Of a stretch of DNA of 64,000 nt, positions 49,168 to 57,866 are shown in pieces (the stretch's first letter is position 1; each line of letters starts with the position of its first letter). The position numbers and the translations under genes are program-made. The stretch lies in the NCBI GenBank assembly GCA_964486865.1, contig CAZAOZ010000009.1, positions 12,369-76,368 of the forward strand, in the 5' to 3' direction. The DNA is from Ga0077527 sp964486865. Lineage in GTDB: Bacteria > Pseudomonadota > Gammaproteobacteria > Burkholderiales > SG8-41. The notes beneath the pieces are model-generated. The model was not told where the DNA came from and searched no databases. It worked only from the letters and a program-made list of their open reading frames with translations.

Positions 49168-50253
49168 ATGGAAATCCGCATCCGGGGCGTCAGCAAGTAT
49201 TACTACTCCGAGGGCAAGACCATCAAGGCCCTCGATGATGTCAATCTGGTCATTCCCGCCAACCAGATTTTCACGCTGCTCGGGCCCAGCGGCTGCGGCA
49301 AGACCACGCTGCTGCGCTGCATCGTCGGGCTGGAGATGCCGGATTCCGGTGAGATCAGCATCGGCGGCGATGTCGTCTGGTCCAAAGACCGCGGCATTTC
49401 GGTGCCGCCGGAGCAGCGCGGTCTGGGCATGGTGTTCCAGACCTATGCCATCTGGCCGCACATGAACGTGTTCGACAACGTGGCCTATCCGCTGCAGGTG
49501 CGCAATGTGCCCAGGGATGTGATTCGCGAGAGGGTCGGGAAAACGCTGCACTTCGTGAAACTCGACGGCTTCGAGCGGCGGCCCGCCACCAAGCTCTCCG
49601 GCGGCCAGCAGCAGCGGGTGGCGCTGGCGCGGGCGCTGGTGGCCGAGCCCAAGGTCATTTTGTTCGACGAGCCGCTGAGCAACCTTGATGCCAAGCTGCG
49701 CGAAGAAACGCGCAAGGATCTGCGCGCTTTTCTCGGCAAGCTGCAGATCACGGCGGTGTATGTGACCCACGACCGCATCGAAGCGCTTGCGCTGTCGGAT
49801 TCAATCGCCATCATGCGCGCCGGGCGGATTATTGAAATCGGCACGCCGAAGAAAATCTATTTCGATGCCGACACCCAGTTTGTCGCCGACTTCATCGGCC
49901 GGGCCAATCTGGTCAAGGCCAGGGTGCGTGCCGAGGAGGGTGGCTTTACCATCGTCGATTCGGCGCTGGGCAGGATCACTTGCCAGCATCGCGATATTCC
50001 CGTAGGCGGCGAAGCCACGCTGTGCATCCGGCCGGAGTTCATCCGCATCGTCAGCGGCGAGGCAGCGGCGGCCGATAATCTGGTCAACGGCCGCATCGAA
50101 TCGCTGGTCTTCGTCGGCGAGGCTTATGAGGCGGAGATCGGCGTGGGCGAAGAGCGGTTGCTCGCCAAGATCAGCCCCGACGCGAAGCTGAACGAGGGCG
50201 ACGCCGTCAGCTTCACGCTGGACCCGGCGCACTGCCTGCTGGTGGCGATCTGA
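49168..50253 (+). CDS. ABC transporter ATPase (PotA/FbpC-like)
   Basis: A 361-residue ATPase: Walker A GPSGCGKTT, Q-loop MVFQTYAIWPHM, signature LSGGQQQRVALARAL, Walker B VILFDEPLSNLD, switch His VTHDRIEA. The C-terminal TOBE/OB domain (residues 250-361) is typical of Fe(III), polyamine or sugar importers. Start at 49168 is the only sensible ATG; nine bases separate it from the permease gene. Confidence 0.95.
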   Translation: MEIRIRGVSKYYYSEGKTIKALDDVNLVIPANQIFTLLGPSGCGKTTLLRCIVGLEMPDSGEISIGGDVVWSKDRGISVPPEQRGLGMVFQTYAIWPHMNVFDNVAYPLQVRNVPRDVIRERVGKTLHFVKLDGFERRPATKLSGGQQQRVALARALVAEPKVILFDEPLSNLDAKLREETRKDLRAFLGKLQITAVYVTHDRIEALALSDSIAIMRAGRIIEIGTPKKIYFDADTQFVADFIGRANLVKARVRAEEGGFTIVDSALGRITCQHRDIPVGGEATLCIRPEFIRIVSGEAAAADNLVNGRIESLVFVGEAYEAEIGVGEERLLAKISPDAKLNEGDAVSFTLDPAHCLLVAI

Positions 50254-50262
50254 CGGGTTGCC

Positions 50263-51936
50263 ATGGATCATCCCCGTTCCAGGCTGACCTGGCTGCTGAT
50301 CGCGATCGTCGGCGCGCTGACGGTCTGCCCGGTACTGATGCTGGTCCTGGGCAGTTTCTCGGAAGGGCTGACCGCCTTCGGCCGGTTCACGACCGCCAAG
50401 TATGTCGAGGCCTATACCGATGCGGCCTTCTACGACGTGCTGCTCAACACGGTCATATTCGTGCTGGGCTCATCGACGCTGTCGGTGGTGCTGGCCACTT
50501 TTCTGGCCTACCTGAATACGCGCACCGACATCCCGTTCAAGTTCCTGTTCGGGGTCATCTCGGTCATCCCGATGATGATTCCGCATCTGCTGTTTTCGGT
50601 GAGCTGGGCGTTGCTGCTCAACCCTTCGAACGGGATGATGAATCTTGCATTGATGGAAGTCTTCGGCCTCGACAGCGCGCCGTTCAACATCTACACCATC
50701 TGGGGCATGATTCTCGTCGAGGGGCTGCTCGACATGCCGATTGCCTACCTGATCATCGCGCCGGCAATGGCGTCGTTCGATGTGGCGCTGGAGGAGTCAT
50801 CACGGGTTTTCGGCGCGGGGTCGCTGCGCACGCTGTTCCGCATCACGCTGCCGGTGCTGCGGCCCGCGCTCCTCGCGGCGCTCATCCTCGCCATTGTGCG
50901 CAGTCTCGCTTCGTTTGCCGCGCCGTCGGTGCTCGGCATGCCGGGCCGTGTTTATGTGCTGGCGACACATCTCTATGACATGATCTCCACCGGTTTTGCC
51001 ACCGATTACGGCAAGGCGGCCGCGGTGGGCATGAGTGTGCTGGTGACTTCGGTGACGCTGATCGTGATTTACCGCGCACTGACCGCGGCGAGCGAAAAGT
51101 ACGTGACGATTTCCAGCCGCGGCTTCCGTCCGACGATGATCGAACTTGGCAAGGCCAGAATGCCGCTGTTCGCCTTGGTGGGCGTACTGTCATTCATGCT
51201 GATCGTATTGCCGGTCGCGGTGCTGTTGTACACCTCGTTTGTACCGTACAGCATGGTGCCGGGCGCGCGCGCGTTTTCAATGATGAGCCTCAAGCACTGG
51301 CACGATGTGCTGAACGACCCGATTTCGCTGCTGGCGCTGAAGAACAGCCTGTTCCTCGCCGTGGTCGGCGCGACGCTGGGCGTGATCCTGTCGGTGTTCG
51401 TGGCCTACGTCATCGTCAAGGTGAAAACCCGCGCCTCCGGGATACTGGAATCGCTGAGTTATCTCTCGTTTTCATTTCCCGGCATCGTGATCGGCGTCGG
51501 CTTCATGTGGTTCTTCGTGCAGACGCCGCTCTACGCGACGATCTGGGCGTTGCTGCTGGGCTACATCGCGACCTATCTGCCGTACGGCATCCGGCCGATG
51601 TCCAGCGCCTTTGTCCAGGTGCACAGCCACCTGGAGGAGTCATCGCTCGTCTGCGGCGCGAGTCCGTTGATGACCATGCGCCGCATCATCGTGCCGCTGC
51701 TGGTGCCGGGCATTGTTTCGGGCTGGATTCTGATGGCGTCGATGTTCATCCGCGAACTGACGCTGTCGGTGGTGCTGTCGCGGCCCGGCACCGAGGTGCT
51801 GGCGGTGCAGATCCTGCGCTTTGCCGAGGACGGACTGTGGGGGCGGTTGTCGGCGCTGGGCATCATCATGATTTTCATCTCGACCGCGCTGGTGGTCGCC
51901 GCGACGCTGGTCGGCAACAAGTTCAAGACCGCATAG
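50263..51936 (+). CDS. ABC transporter permease with two fused inner-membrane domains (FbpB-like)
   Basis: A 557-residue permease with about 12 membrane segments in two halves. Each has the ATPase-contact EAA-like loop: DVALEESSRVFGAGSLRTLFRITLPVLRPALLA in the first and HSHLEESSLVCGASPLMTMRRIIVPLLVPGIVSG in the second. The fused arrangement is the usual one for Fe(III)-type FbpB. It is the third gene of the importer operon with the preceding two. Confidence 0.95.
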   Translation: MDHPRSRLTWLLIAIVGALTVCPVLMLVLGSFSEGLTAFGRFTTAKYVEAYTDAAFYDVLLNTVIFVLGSSTLSVVLATFLAYLNTRTDIPFKFLFGVISVIPMMIPHLLFSVSWALLLNPSNGMMNLALMEVFGLDSAPFNIYTIWGMILVEGLLDMPIAYLIIAPAMASFDVALEESSRVFGAGSLRTLFRITLPVLRPALLAALILAIVRSLASFAAPSVLGMPGRVYVLATHLYDMISTGFATDYGKAAAVGMSVLVTSVTLIVIYRALTAASEKYVTISSRGFRPTMIELGKARMPLFALVGVLSFMLIVLPVAVLLYTSFVPYSMVPGARAFSMMSLKHWHDVLNDPISLLALKNSLFLAVVGATLGVILSVFVAYVIVKVKTRASGILESLSYLSFSFPGIVIGVGFMWFFVQTPLYATIWALLLGYIATYLPYGIRPMSSAFVQVHSHLEESSLVCGASPLMTMRRIIVPLLVPGIVSGWILMASMFIRELTLSVVLSRPGTEVLAVQILRFAEDGLWGRLSALGIIMIFISTALVVAATLVGNKFKTA

Positions 51937-51950
51937 GCGCCGCGGATCGG

Positions 51951-52520
51951 TCAACGGTACTTGTTGACGATCTCCAGTATTTCGTCGTTGGGCACCAGCC
52001 CGCGCGGATCTTCGACCCTGGCGTAACGGATGATGCCTTCCTTGTCGATGATGAACCACGCACGCTTCGCCCGCAGGTAAGCGGCGATGCGTTTGGGATC
52101 ATTGGCAAGCGCGGGGTTGTCGTTCAACACGCCATAGGCGCGGGCCATGATCCGCTGGGTATCGCTCAGCAACGGATAGGTAAGTCCGACTTTCTCGGCA
52201 AAAGCCTGATTGGCGGCACTGTAGTCAACACTGACGTCCAGAACCTGGGCGTTGGCGGCCTCGAACTTGGGAAGATCAAGCTGGAAGGCCAGGGCTTCGG
52301 TCGTTCAGGTGTTGGTGAAGGCGGCGAAGTAGAAGAACAGCACCACCGATTTCTTGCCCTGGAAATCCGCCAGTGCGACGGGCTTGCCGGTGGTGGACAT
52401 TACCGAGAAGGCCGGCGCCTTGTCGCCTTCCCTGAGTGTCTGCGCGTGGGCGTTGCCGGCGCATAGCGCGGCGCCGAGCAGCGCGAAAGCGATCCAGCGT
52501 TTTGGCAGTAGCTTATACAT
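51951..52520 (-). CDS. Exported peroxiredoxin with UGA (probable selenocysteine) at the peroxidatic position
   Basis: A 189-residue secreted peroxiredoxin if UGA at 52305-52307 (residue 72) is read through. Signal peptide residues 1-24 (ending GNAHA). FSVMSTTGKPVALADFQGKKSVVLFFYFAAFTNT-U-TTEALAFQ has the UGA exactly at the peroxidatic Cys; the frame continues normally through LDVSVDYSAANQAFAEKVGLTYPLLSD to KYR. No other Cys exists in the mature protein, so a partner must reduce it. Start at 52520 for its AGGAGG site. It follows the UGA-containing thioredoxin-like gene by 34 bases on the same strand. Confidence 0.84.
52259..52287 (-). promoter_or_regulatory. Weak candidate SECIS hairpin
   Basis: Downstream of the UGA (minus strand), pairing of CUUC with GAGG (one G-U pair), a C/C mismatch, then AGCUUG with CAAGUU (one G-U pair) gives a 10-pair stem with loop AUCUUCC. 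The loop lacks an early G, so it is weaker than those of the other two genes. Confidence 0.3.
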
Positions 52521-52554
52521 GGACACCTCCTGTGGCAGGGTTGAAGGACGGGTT

Positions 52555-53082
52555 CTACGGTTTGGCCAGGCCGCGCACGTATTTGCGCAACACCGGGCCG
52601 TCGAAATCGATGTGGCCGTAGCCGCGCGCGGTGATCATGCCTTTGGTGTCGACCACCACGGTATAAGGCACGCCGCGCACGCCGAAGCCGCGGGCGACAT
52701 TCATGCCGGAATCAACCAGGGCGGGCATGGTGTAGCCGCCCTTGGCGAAAATCGGTTTGATCGCCGGCTCACCCGTGGCATCGACCGAGATGGTGATGAC
52801 GTGGATGCCGTCTTTTTTCAGTTCGTTGTGGGCCCTCTGCACGGAGGGCAGGTCAGCGACGCAGGTACTTCACCACGAGGCCCAGAAGCGGATCACCGTG
52901 ACCTTGTTGCGCAGATCGGCGTCGCTGCCGCTGGTGCCGTTGAGCCCCGGCAATTTGAATGCAGGCATCGGCACCGGTTTGGGCAAGGTGTCGAAATTCT
53001 GTGCGGCTGCCGGTAACGCCGCGCCCGCGGTGATTCCGGCGCACAGCAGCAGTGATGACAGGAGTGATGCGGTGATGCGCAT
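52555..53082 (-). CDS. Exported TlpA/thioredoxin-like protein with UGA (probable selenocysteine) in a UxxC motif
   Basis: A 175-residue periplasmic thioredoxin-fold protein if UGA at 52870-52872 (residue 71) is read through. Signal peptide residues 1-26 (ending LPAAAQ). VTVIRFWASW-U-STCVADLPSVQRAHNEL gives a W-U-S-T-C active site in place of WCxxC. The rest (VITISVDATGEP, FGVRGVPYTVVVDTKGMI with the cis-Pro) is standard TlpA. A strong CGUGCA-loop hairpin lies just after the UGA. First of a two-gene unit with the UGA-containing peroxiredoxin, which it may reduce. Confidence 0.86.
52832..52849 (-). promoter_or_regulatory. Strong candidate SECIS hairpin
   Basis: GCCCUC and GAGGGC form a perfect six-pair stem with loop CGUGCA; the loop GU is 28-29 bases after the UGA, within the range of bacterial SECIS elements. 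The loop begins CGUG like that of the peroxiredoxin at 34826-34840. Confidence 0.65.
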
Positions 53083-53185
53083 GCGGCCTCAGGGTGAACA
53101 GTAATTGACAATGACTCCAGCAAACACTGGATGAGCCGCACTTATTCCTCTGGCACCGGCCGCGAGGCGCCGACCGGGTGCGGGA

Positions 53186-54148
53186 TTACTGCGGCTCGAT
53201 CCCCGCAGCTTTTGCAAGCTCGGCGAAACGCTTCACATCAGCGCGGAATTTTTTCGCCCACACCTCCGGCGCATCGCCGTCGGGCTCGTAGCCGTTGTCA
53301 ACGAAGTGGGCGCGGACTTTCGGTTCCTGCAGTGCCTTGTGGACGGACTGCTGCAGCTTTTTGGTGATCGCCGGCGGCAGTTTTGCCGGACCGAACATGC
53401 CGTGCCAGCCGGCGTCGCCGACGTACCCCGGTACGGTTTCGCCGACTGTCGGAATTTCCGGCATTGAGGACAGGCGTTTGGCGCCGGTGAAGGCGATGGC
53501 GCGCACCCGCCCCGCCTTGTGATGCGGCACGCCGACCGAACCCGCGGGAAAATGCACCTGCACTTCGCCGCTGATGGCGGCTGCCGCCGCCGGGCCGCCG
53601 CCCTTGTATGGCACGTGCAGCATGTTGATTTTTGCCATGCTGTTCAGCAGCGCGCCGGCGAGATGCTGGCCGTTGCCGACGCCCGCGGTGCTGTAGCTCA
53701 GCTTTTCTTTTTTGGCGAGTGCGATCAGCTCAGTCACCGAATTTGCCGCCAGTTTGGGATGGACCACGAGCAGGTAGCCCAGGCCGGTGGCGACATTGGT
53801 GATCGGCGTGAAATCGCGGACGATATCGAAGGGCATTTTTTTCATGATCGCCGGATTCACCGCGAAGCCGAACGAGGTGTTGAGCACAGTATAGCCGTCG
53901 GGTGAGGCATTCTTGACGGTATCGGCGCCGATGATGCCGTTGGCGCCGCCGCGATTGTCGATGACGAAGGTCGTGCCGATTTCGGTCTCCACCTGCCTGA
54001 ACAGCACGCGCGAGAACACATCGACATTGCCGCCGGCCGGGAAGGGCACGATCAGGCGGATCGGCCGGCTGGGATACTGCTGGGCCATCGCGTTGCCAGT
54101 CAGTGCGGTTGCCAGCAGGCCAAGAATCATGAGCGTGGTGCGTTGCAT
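53186..54148 (-). CDS. Bug/TctC-family substrate-binding protein
   Basis: A 320-residue receptor with signal peptide residues 1-22 (ending GNAMAQ). Landmarks: RLIVPFPAGGNVDV, FVIDNRGGANGIIG, PDGYTVLNT and LHVPYKGGGPAA. GANG replaces GAGG. Ribosome site GGAG. It stands alone, divergent from the D-2-hydroxyacid dehydrogenase at 54379, and may import its substrate. Confidence 0.94.
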   Translation of the reverse strand: MQRTTLMILGLLATALTGNAMAQQYPSRPIRLIVPFPAGGNVDVFSRVLFRQVETEIGTTFVIDNRGGANGIIGADTVKNASPDGYTVLNTSFGFAVNPAIMKKMPFDIVRDFTPITNVATGLGYLLVVHPKLAANSVTELIALAKKEKLSYSTAGVGNGQHLAGALLNSMAKINMLHVPYKGGGPAAAAAISGEVQVHFPAGSVGVPHHKAGRVRAIAFTGAKRLSSMPEIPTVGETVPGYVGDAGWHGMFGPAKLPPAITKKLQQSVHKALQEPKVRAHFVDNGYEPDGDAPEVWAKKFRADVKRFAELAKAAGIEPQ

Positions 54149-54378
54149 GGTTTTTTCTCCGGTTGCAGAACAGGGTTGCCGGGCGCGTTGTTTGTTGCGT
54201 CCGCATTTTCAATGCACTCATTTTAGAGTGCGGAGCCGGTTGCAGGGAAATGCTTTTCCCGCAGGCCCGGGATGAAGACAGTACATTTTGAATGCCGCAA
54301 TGCGGAATTTAACGGGCAGCGGCATCCGGGTGGGATAATCCGCGCGATTGATCTCCGGGGATACGGGTGGCGAAACTG

Positions 54379-55362
54379 ATGGCAAAACCGAAAGTGCTGG
54401 TGACCGCGGCGACGGTGTCGGGGCTGGCGCAGGATCTGCTGCGCGCAGGCGGCGCCGACCTGGTCTTCATGCCGGGAACCATCGACGAGGCCGCATTGCT
54501 TGCGGCATTCGCCCGCGATGACATTGCCGCCATCCTGCTGCGCGGTTCGCCGCCGCTGAGTGAGCGCGTACTGAGCGCGGCGGCGCATCTGAAAATCATT
54601 GCCAAGCATGGTGCCGGCGTCGATTCCGTCGATATTGCGGCGGCGACCCGGCGCGGCATCGCAGTGATGGTCGCCAACGGCGCCAATGCCGATGCGGTCG
54701 CCGAGCATGCGCTGGCGCTGATGCTGTCGCTCGCGCGTGAACTGCCTCGTTTTGATCGCGATGTGCGCAGCGGGGCGTGGCGCAACCTTGATCAATTCAC
54801 GCGCGACTTCAGTGCGCGCACGGTGGGTATTGTCGGCTACGGCCAGATCGGCGAGCGCACCGCGCGGCTGGCGCAGGCCTGCGGCGCCCGGGTGGTCATC
54901 CACAGCCGCTCTGCGCTCACGCCGCCGGCGGGCATGACTTATGAAGCGGATCTCGACCGTCTGCTTGAAACCGTCGATATCGTCAGTCTGCATTGCCCGC
55001 TGACGGAGCAGACCCGCGGCCTGATCGGCGCGGCGCAATTGGCGCGCATGAAACCCGATGCGCTGCTGATCAATACCGCACGCGGCCCGGTGATCGACGA
55101 GGCGGCGCTGATCGCTGCGCTGAAAAGCGGCAGGCTGGCCGGCGCGGCACTGGATACCTTCGCGGTGGAACCGCCGGATCCGGCCAATTCGCTGTTTGCG
55201 CTGCCCAACGTGATCGTCACGCCGCACATCGCCGCGGCAACCACCGGGGCGATGGCGCGCATGGGCACGATTGCCGCCAGCAACATCCTCTGCTGGCTGC
55301 GCGGCGAGGTGCATGACGCGCGCAATTTTCTCAATCCTGAAGTTGCGCAGCGCGGACACTGA
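54379..55362 (+). CDS. D-2-hydroxyacid dehydrogenase
   Basis: A 327-residue NAD-dependent dehydrogenase of the D-isomer family. AKHGAGVDSVDI is the substrate-binding part, VGIVGYGQIGERTA the nucleotide loop, INTARGPVIDEAAL the catalytic Arg segment, LDTFAVEPP the catalytic Glu and VTPHIAAAT the catalytic His. ATG 54379 is used; a GTG 12 bases earlier in frame is possible. It may reduce a 2-oxo acid or act on phosphoglycerate-like compounds. Confidence 0.93.
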   Translation: MAKPKVLVTAATVSGLAQDLLRAGGADLVFMPGTIDEAALLAAFARDDIAAILLRGSPPLSERVLSAAAHLKIIAKHGAGVDSVDIAAATRRGIAVMVANGANADAVAEHALALMLSLARELPRFDRDVRSGAWRNLDQFTRDFSARTVGIVGYGQIGERTARLAQACGARVVIHSRSALTPPAGMTYEADLDRLLETVDIVSLHCPLTEQTRGLIGAAQLARMKPDALLINTARGPVIDEAALIAALKSGRLAGAALDTFAVEPPDPANSLFALPNVIVTPHIAAATTGAMARMGTIAASNILCWLRGEVHDARNFLNPEVAQRGH

Positions 55363-55523
55363 GCCGCGCCGATGCGGTGCGCGGTCGGCACCGGGCGTGA
55401 CTTGTGTCACAAAACAGGGTGCTTCCGGCAGAAAAAATACGGCGCATACGGCCGCTGCTGACAACCATTAATCCCGGCACGGCGTTAATATGGCACCGTC
55501 AATTCCGGATAAAGGAGTCAGTC

Positions 55524-56021
55524 ATGAATCATGTATGCAGATGGACAGTTCGCGCCGTGTTGCTGCCGCTGGCGATGGCGCTGATGGCGAACCCGGTGTA
55601 CGCCGACAAGCCGGAGTGGGCTGGCAAGAAGCAGGAACGCGGGAACCGGGACGGGCGCGACGGCAAACATCGCGACCGCGACGATGACAGGCGTTCGCAT
55701 TCCGACAAAAAGCATTTTGACGATAAGCACCGCAAGGCGGTGAGTCAGTACTATGAGCAGGAATATCGCGGCGGGCACTGTCCGCCGGGACTGGCCAAGA
55801 AAAACAACGGCTGCATGCCGCCGGGCCAGGCCAAAAAGTGGAGCAGGGGCAAACCGCTGCCGCGCGATGTGGTCTATTACGACGTGCCGCAGCAACTGGT
55901 GATCAAGCTCGGCGTGCCTCCGGCAGGACACAAGTATGTGCGCGTGGCTTCCGATATTCTGCTGATCGCGGTGGGCACGGGGATGGTGATGGACGCCATC
56001 AGCGATCTCGGCCGTATGTAA
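55524..56021 (+). CDS. RcnB-like periplasmic protein
   Basis: A 165-residue exported protein (signal peptide residues 1-28, ending PVYADK). A long Arg/Asp/His/Lys-rich low-complexity region (residues 32-76, e.g. DRDDDRRSHSDKKHFDDKH) precedes an RcnB-like C-terminal fold: CPPGLAKKNNGCMPPGQAKKW, then YYDVPQQLVIKLGVPPAGHKYVRVASDILLIAVGTGMV. RcnB proteins affect nickel/cobalt balance; a metal-binding role for the His/Asp-rich part is inference. AAAGGAG precedes ATG at 55524; a terminator follows. Confidence 0.78.
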   Translation: MNHVCRWTVRAVLLPLAMALMANPVYADKPEWAGKKQERGNRDGRDGKHRDRDDDRRSHSDKKHFDDKHRKAVSQYYEQEYRGGHCPPGLAKKNNGCMPPGQAKKWSRGKPLPRDVVYYDVPQQLVIKLGVPPAGHKYVRVASDILLIAVGTGMVMDAISDLGRM

Positions 56022-56040
56022 TCACGGTGTACTTACTTGA

Positions 56041-56071
56041 ACACGGGCTGCGTTGCAGCCCGTGTTTTTTT
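56041..56071 (+). terminator. Rho-independent terminator
   Basis: ACACGGGCTGC and GCAGCCCGTGT arms with a GTT loop, followed by a run of T, 20 bases after the RcnB-like stop. Confidence 0.9.
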
Positions 56072-56148
56072 GTGCAGCCCTGCTGCGTAAAAGCGTGGTA
56101 AAACGGCGGTGCATTTCACGCTTGCCGCAGGGCGTTATCGGAGCATTC

Positions 56149-56943
56149 ATGGATCTGGGTCTGAAGCACAAGCTGGCGCTGGTGACGGGTTCGACGCAGG
56201 GCATCGGCCGGGCGATTGCGCAGGCGCTGGTGGACGAGGGCGCGCGGGTGATCGTCAACGGCCGCAACCGGAACAGGGTCGATGCGACGGTCCAGGCGCT
56301 GGCGGCAACCGGCGAGGCGTACGGCGTAGTCGCGGATCTCGCCACTGTGGCGGGCGCGCAGCAGGTCATCGATGCCGCGGCACGCATCGGGCCGGTGGAC
56401 ATACTCGTCAACAACGTCGGCTATTTCGAGGTCAAGCCGTTTGCGGAAATTTCCGACCGCGACTGGACCGACATGTTCGAGCTCAACGTGATGAGCGGCG
56501 TGCGCCTGACGCGCGCGCTGTTCGACGGCATGCTCCAGCGCAACTGGGGGCGCGTGGTGTTCATCGCCAGCGAGCAGAGCGTGAAACCCAATCCCGGCAT
56601 GCTGCATTATGCGATGACCAAAACCGCGCAGGTGTCGATTGCGCGCGGACTGGCCGAATCCACGCGCGGCACCGGCGTCACGGTGAACAGCGTGCTGGTC
56701 GCGCCGACCTGGTCGGAAGGCGTGGAAACTTTTCTCGGCAAGATCGGGCCCGAGCAGGGCAAGACGGTTGAGGAAATGCGCACCGCTTATTTCGACGGGC
56801 CGGGACGCACTTCGCTGCTGCAGCGCTGGGCGATACCGGAGGAAATCGCCGCGCAGGTGGTATTCCTGTGTTCGATGCGCGCCGCGGCGATCAACGGCGC
56901 GGCGCAGCGCGTCGATGGCGGTATCGTTCGCTCATTGTTTTGA
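56149..56943 (+). CDS. Short-chain dehydrogenase/reductase
   Basis: A 264-residue SDR with normal motifs: TGSTQGIGRAIA, NNVG, active-site Ser in VFIASEQS and YAMTK (Tyr and Lys). Unlike the SDR at 32002 its catalysis should be intact. C-terminal ending GAAQRVDGGIVRSLF. ATG at 56149 chosen; weak GGAG upstream. Substrate unknown. Confidence 0.9.
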   Translation: MDLGLKHKLALVTGSTQGIGRAIAQALVDEGARVIVNGRNRNRVDATVQALAATGEAYGVVADLATVAGAQQVIDAAARIGPVDILVNNVGYFEVKPFAEISDRDWTDMFELNVMSGVRLTRALFDGMLQRNWGRVVFIASEQSVKPNPGMLHYAMTKTAQVSIARGLAESTRGTGVTVNSVLVAPTWSEGVETFLGKIGPEQGKTVEEMRTAYFDGPGRTSLLQRWAIPEEIAAQVVFLCSMRAAAINGAAQRVDGGIVRSLF

Positions 56944-56954
56944 GCCGGCAGGTA

Positions 56955-56990
56955 AGCATAATAAATTATTGATTTAATTTATATTTTTAT
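56955..56990 (-). repeat. AT-rich interspersed motif, weak copy 7
   Basis: On the minus strand TTAAATCAATAATTTATTAT, between the SDR stop and the pirin start. It takes the place of a normal ribosome site for the pirin gene. Confidence 0.3.
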
Positions 56991-57849
56991 GACCATCCGC
57001 ACACTCCACAAAGTCATCCGCGCCGTGGCGACTTCCGACGGCGCCGGCGTCAAGCTTCGCCGCAGCATCGGCCAGTCGCCGGACGCGCGTCTGGATCCGT
57101 TCCTGATGCTCGATGAATTCGGCACCGACAATCCCGACGATTACATCGCCGGATTTCCGGATCATCCGCACCGCGGTTTCGAAACCGTGACCTACATGCT
57201 CGACGGCCACATGCTGCACCAGGATCACATGGGCAACCGCGGCGACCTGAAAAGCGGCGATGTGCAGTGGATGACCGCGGCGCGCGGCATCATCCACTCG
57301 GAGATGCCGCAGCAGACCGCGGGCCGCATGCGCGGATTCCAGTTGTGGATCAATCTGCCGGCCGCGGAAAAAATGAAGCCCGCGGCGTACCGCGACATAC
57401 CCGCCGCGCAGGTGCCGGCCATGGCGCTGCCCGGCGGCGGACGCGTCAAGGTGATCGCCGGCACGCTGGCCGTCGAGGGCAAAACAATCGCCGGACCGAT
57501 CCAGGGACTGAGTACCGCGCCGCTGTTTTTCGATGTGGAACTGCCGCCGCGGCAGGTTTTCCGGCATGCGCTGCCTGCGGGCCACAACGCGTTTCTTTAT
57601 GTTTATGAGGGTGATGTCGGCGTCGGTGAGCCGCCGCGCGCATTGCCGGCGCGCAGCGCGGGATTGCTATCGGATGGCGATCAGGTCACCGTGATTGCCG
57701 GAGACCACGGCACACGCTTCATTCTGCTCGCAGGCAAGCCGCTGCGCGAGCCGGTCGTGCAATACGGGCCGTTCGTGATGAACACCCGCGAGGAAATCGA
57801 ACAGGCGATGCGCGACTATCAGGCGGGCCGGCTGACGCAGCCCGCCTGA
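56989..57849 (+). CDS. Pirin-family protein
   Basis: A 286-residue bicupin. The N-terminal cupin has FPDHPHRGFETVTYMLDGHMLHQDHMGN with the iron-binding His residues and GDVQWMTAARGIIHSEMP (Glu ligand). FQLWINLPAAEKM and the C-terminal ARFILLAGKPLREPVVQYGPFVMNTREEI are typical. Pirins may be quercetinases or cofactors. No ribosome site is visible: the bases before ATG are an AT-rich motif. Confidence 0.93.
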   Translation: MTIRTLHKVIRAVATSDGAGVKLRRSIGQSPDARLDPFLMLDEFGTDNPDDYIAGFPDHPHRGFETVTYMLDGHMLHQDHMGNRGDLKSGDVQWMTAARGIIHSEMPQQTAGRMRGFQLWINLPAAEKMKPAAYRDIPAAQVPAMALPGGGRVKVIAGTLAVEGKTIAGPIQGLSTAPLFFDVELPPRQVFRHALPAGHNAFLYVYEGDVGVGEPPRALPARSAGLLSDGDQVTVIAGDHGTRFILLAGKPLREPVVQYGPFVMNTREEIEQAMRDYQAGRLTQPA

Positions 57850-57866
57850 TTCGTCGAGGCGTTGCG

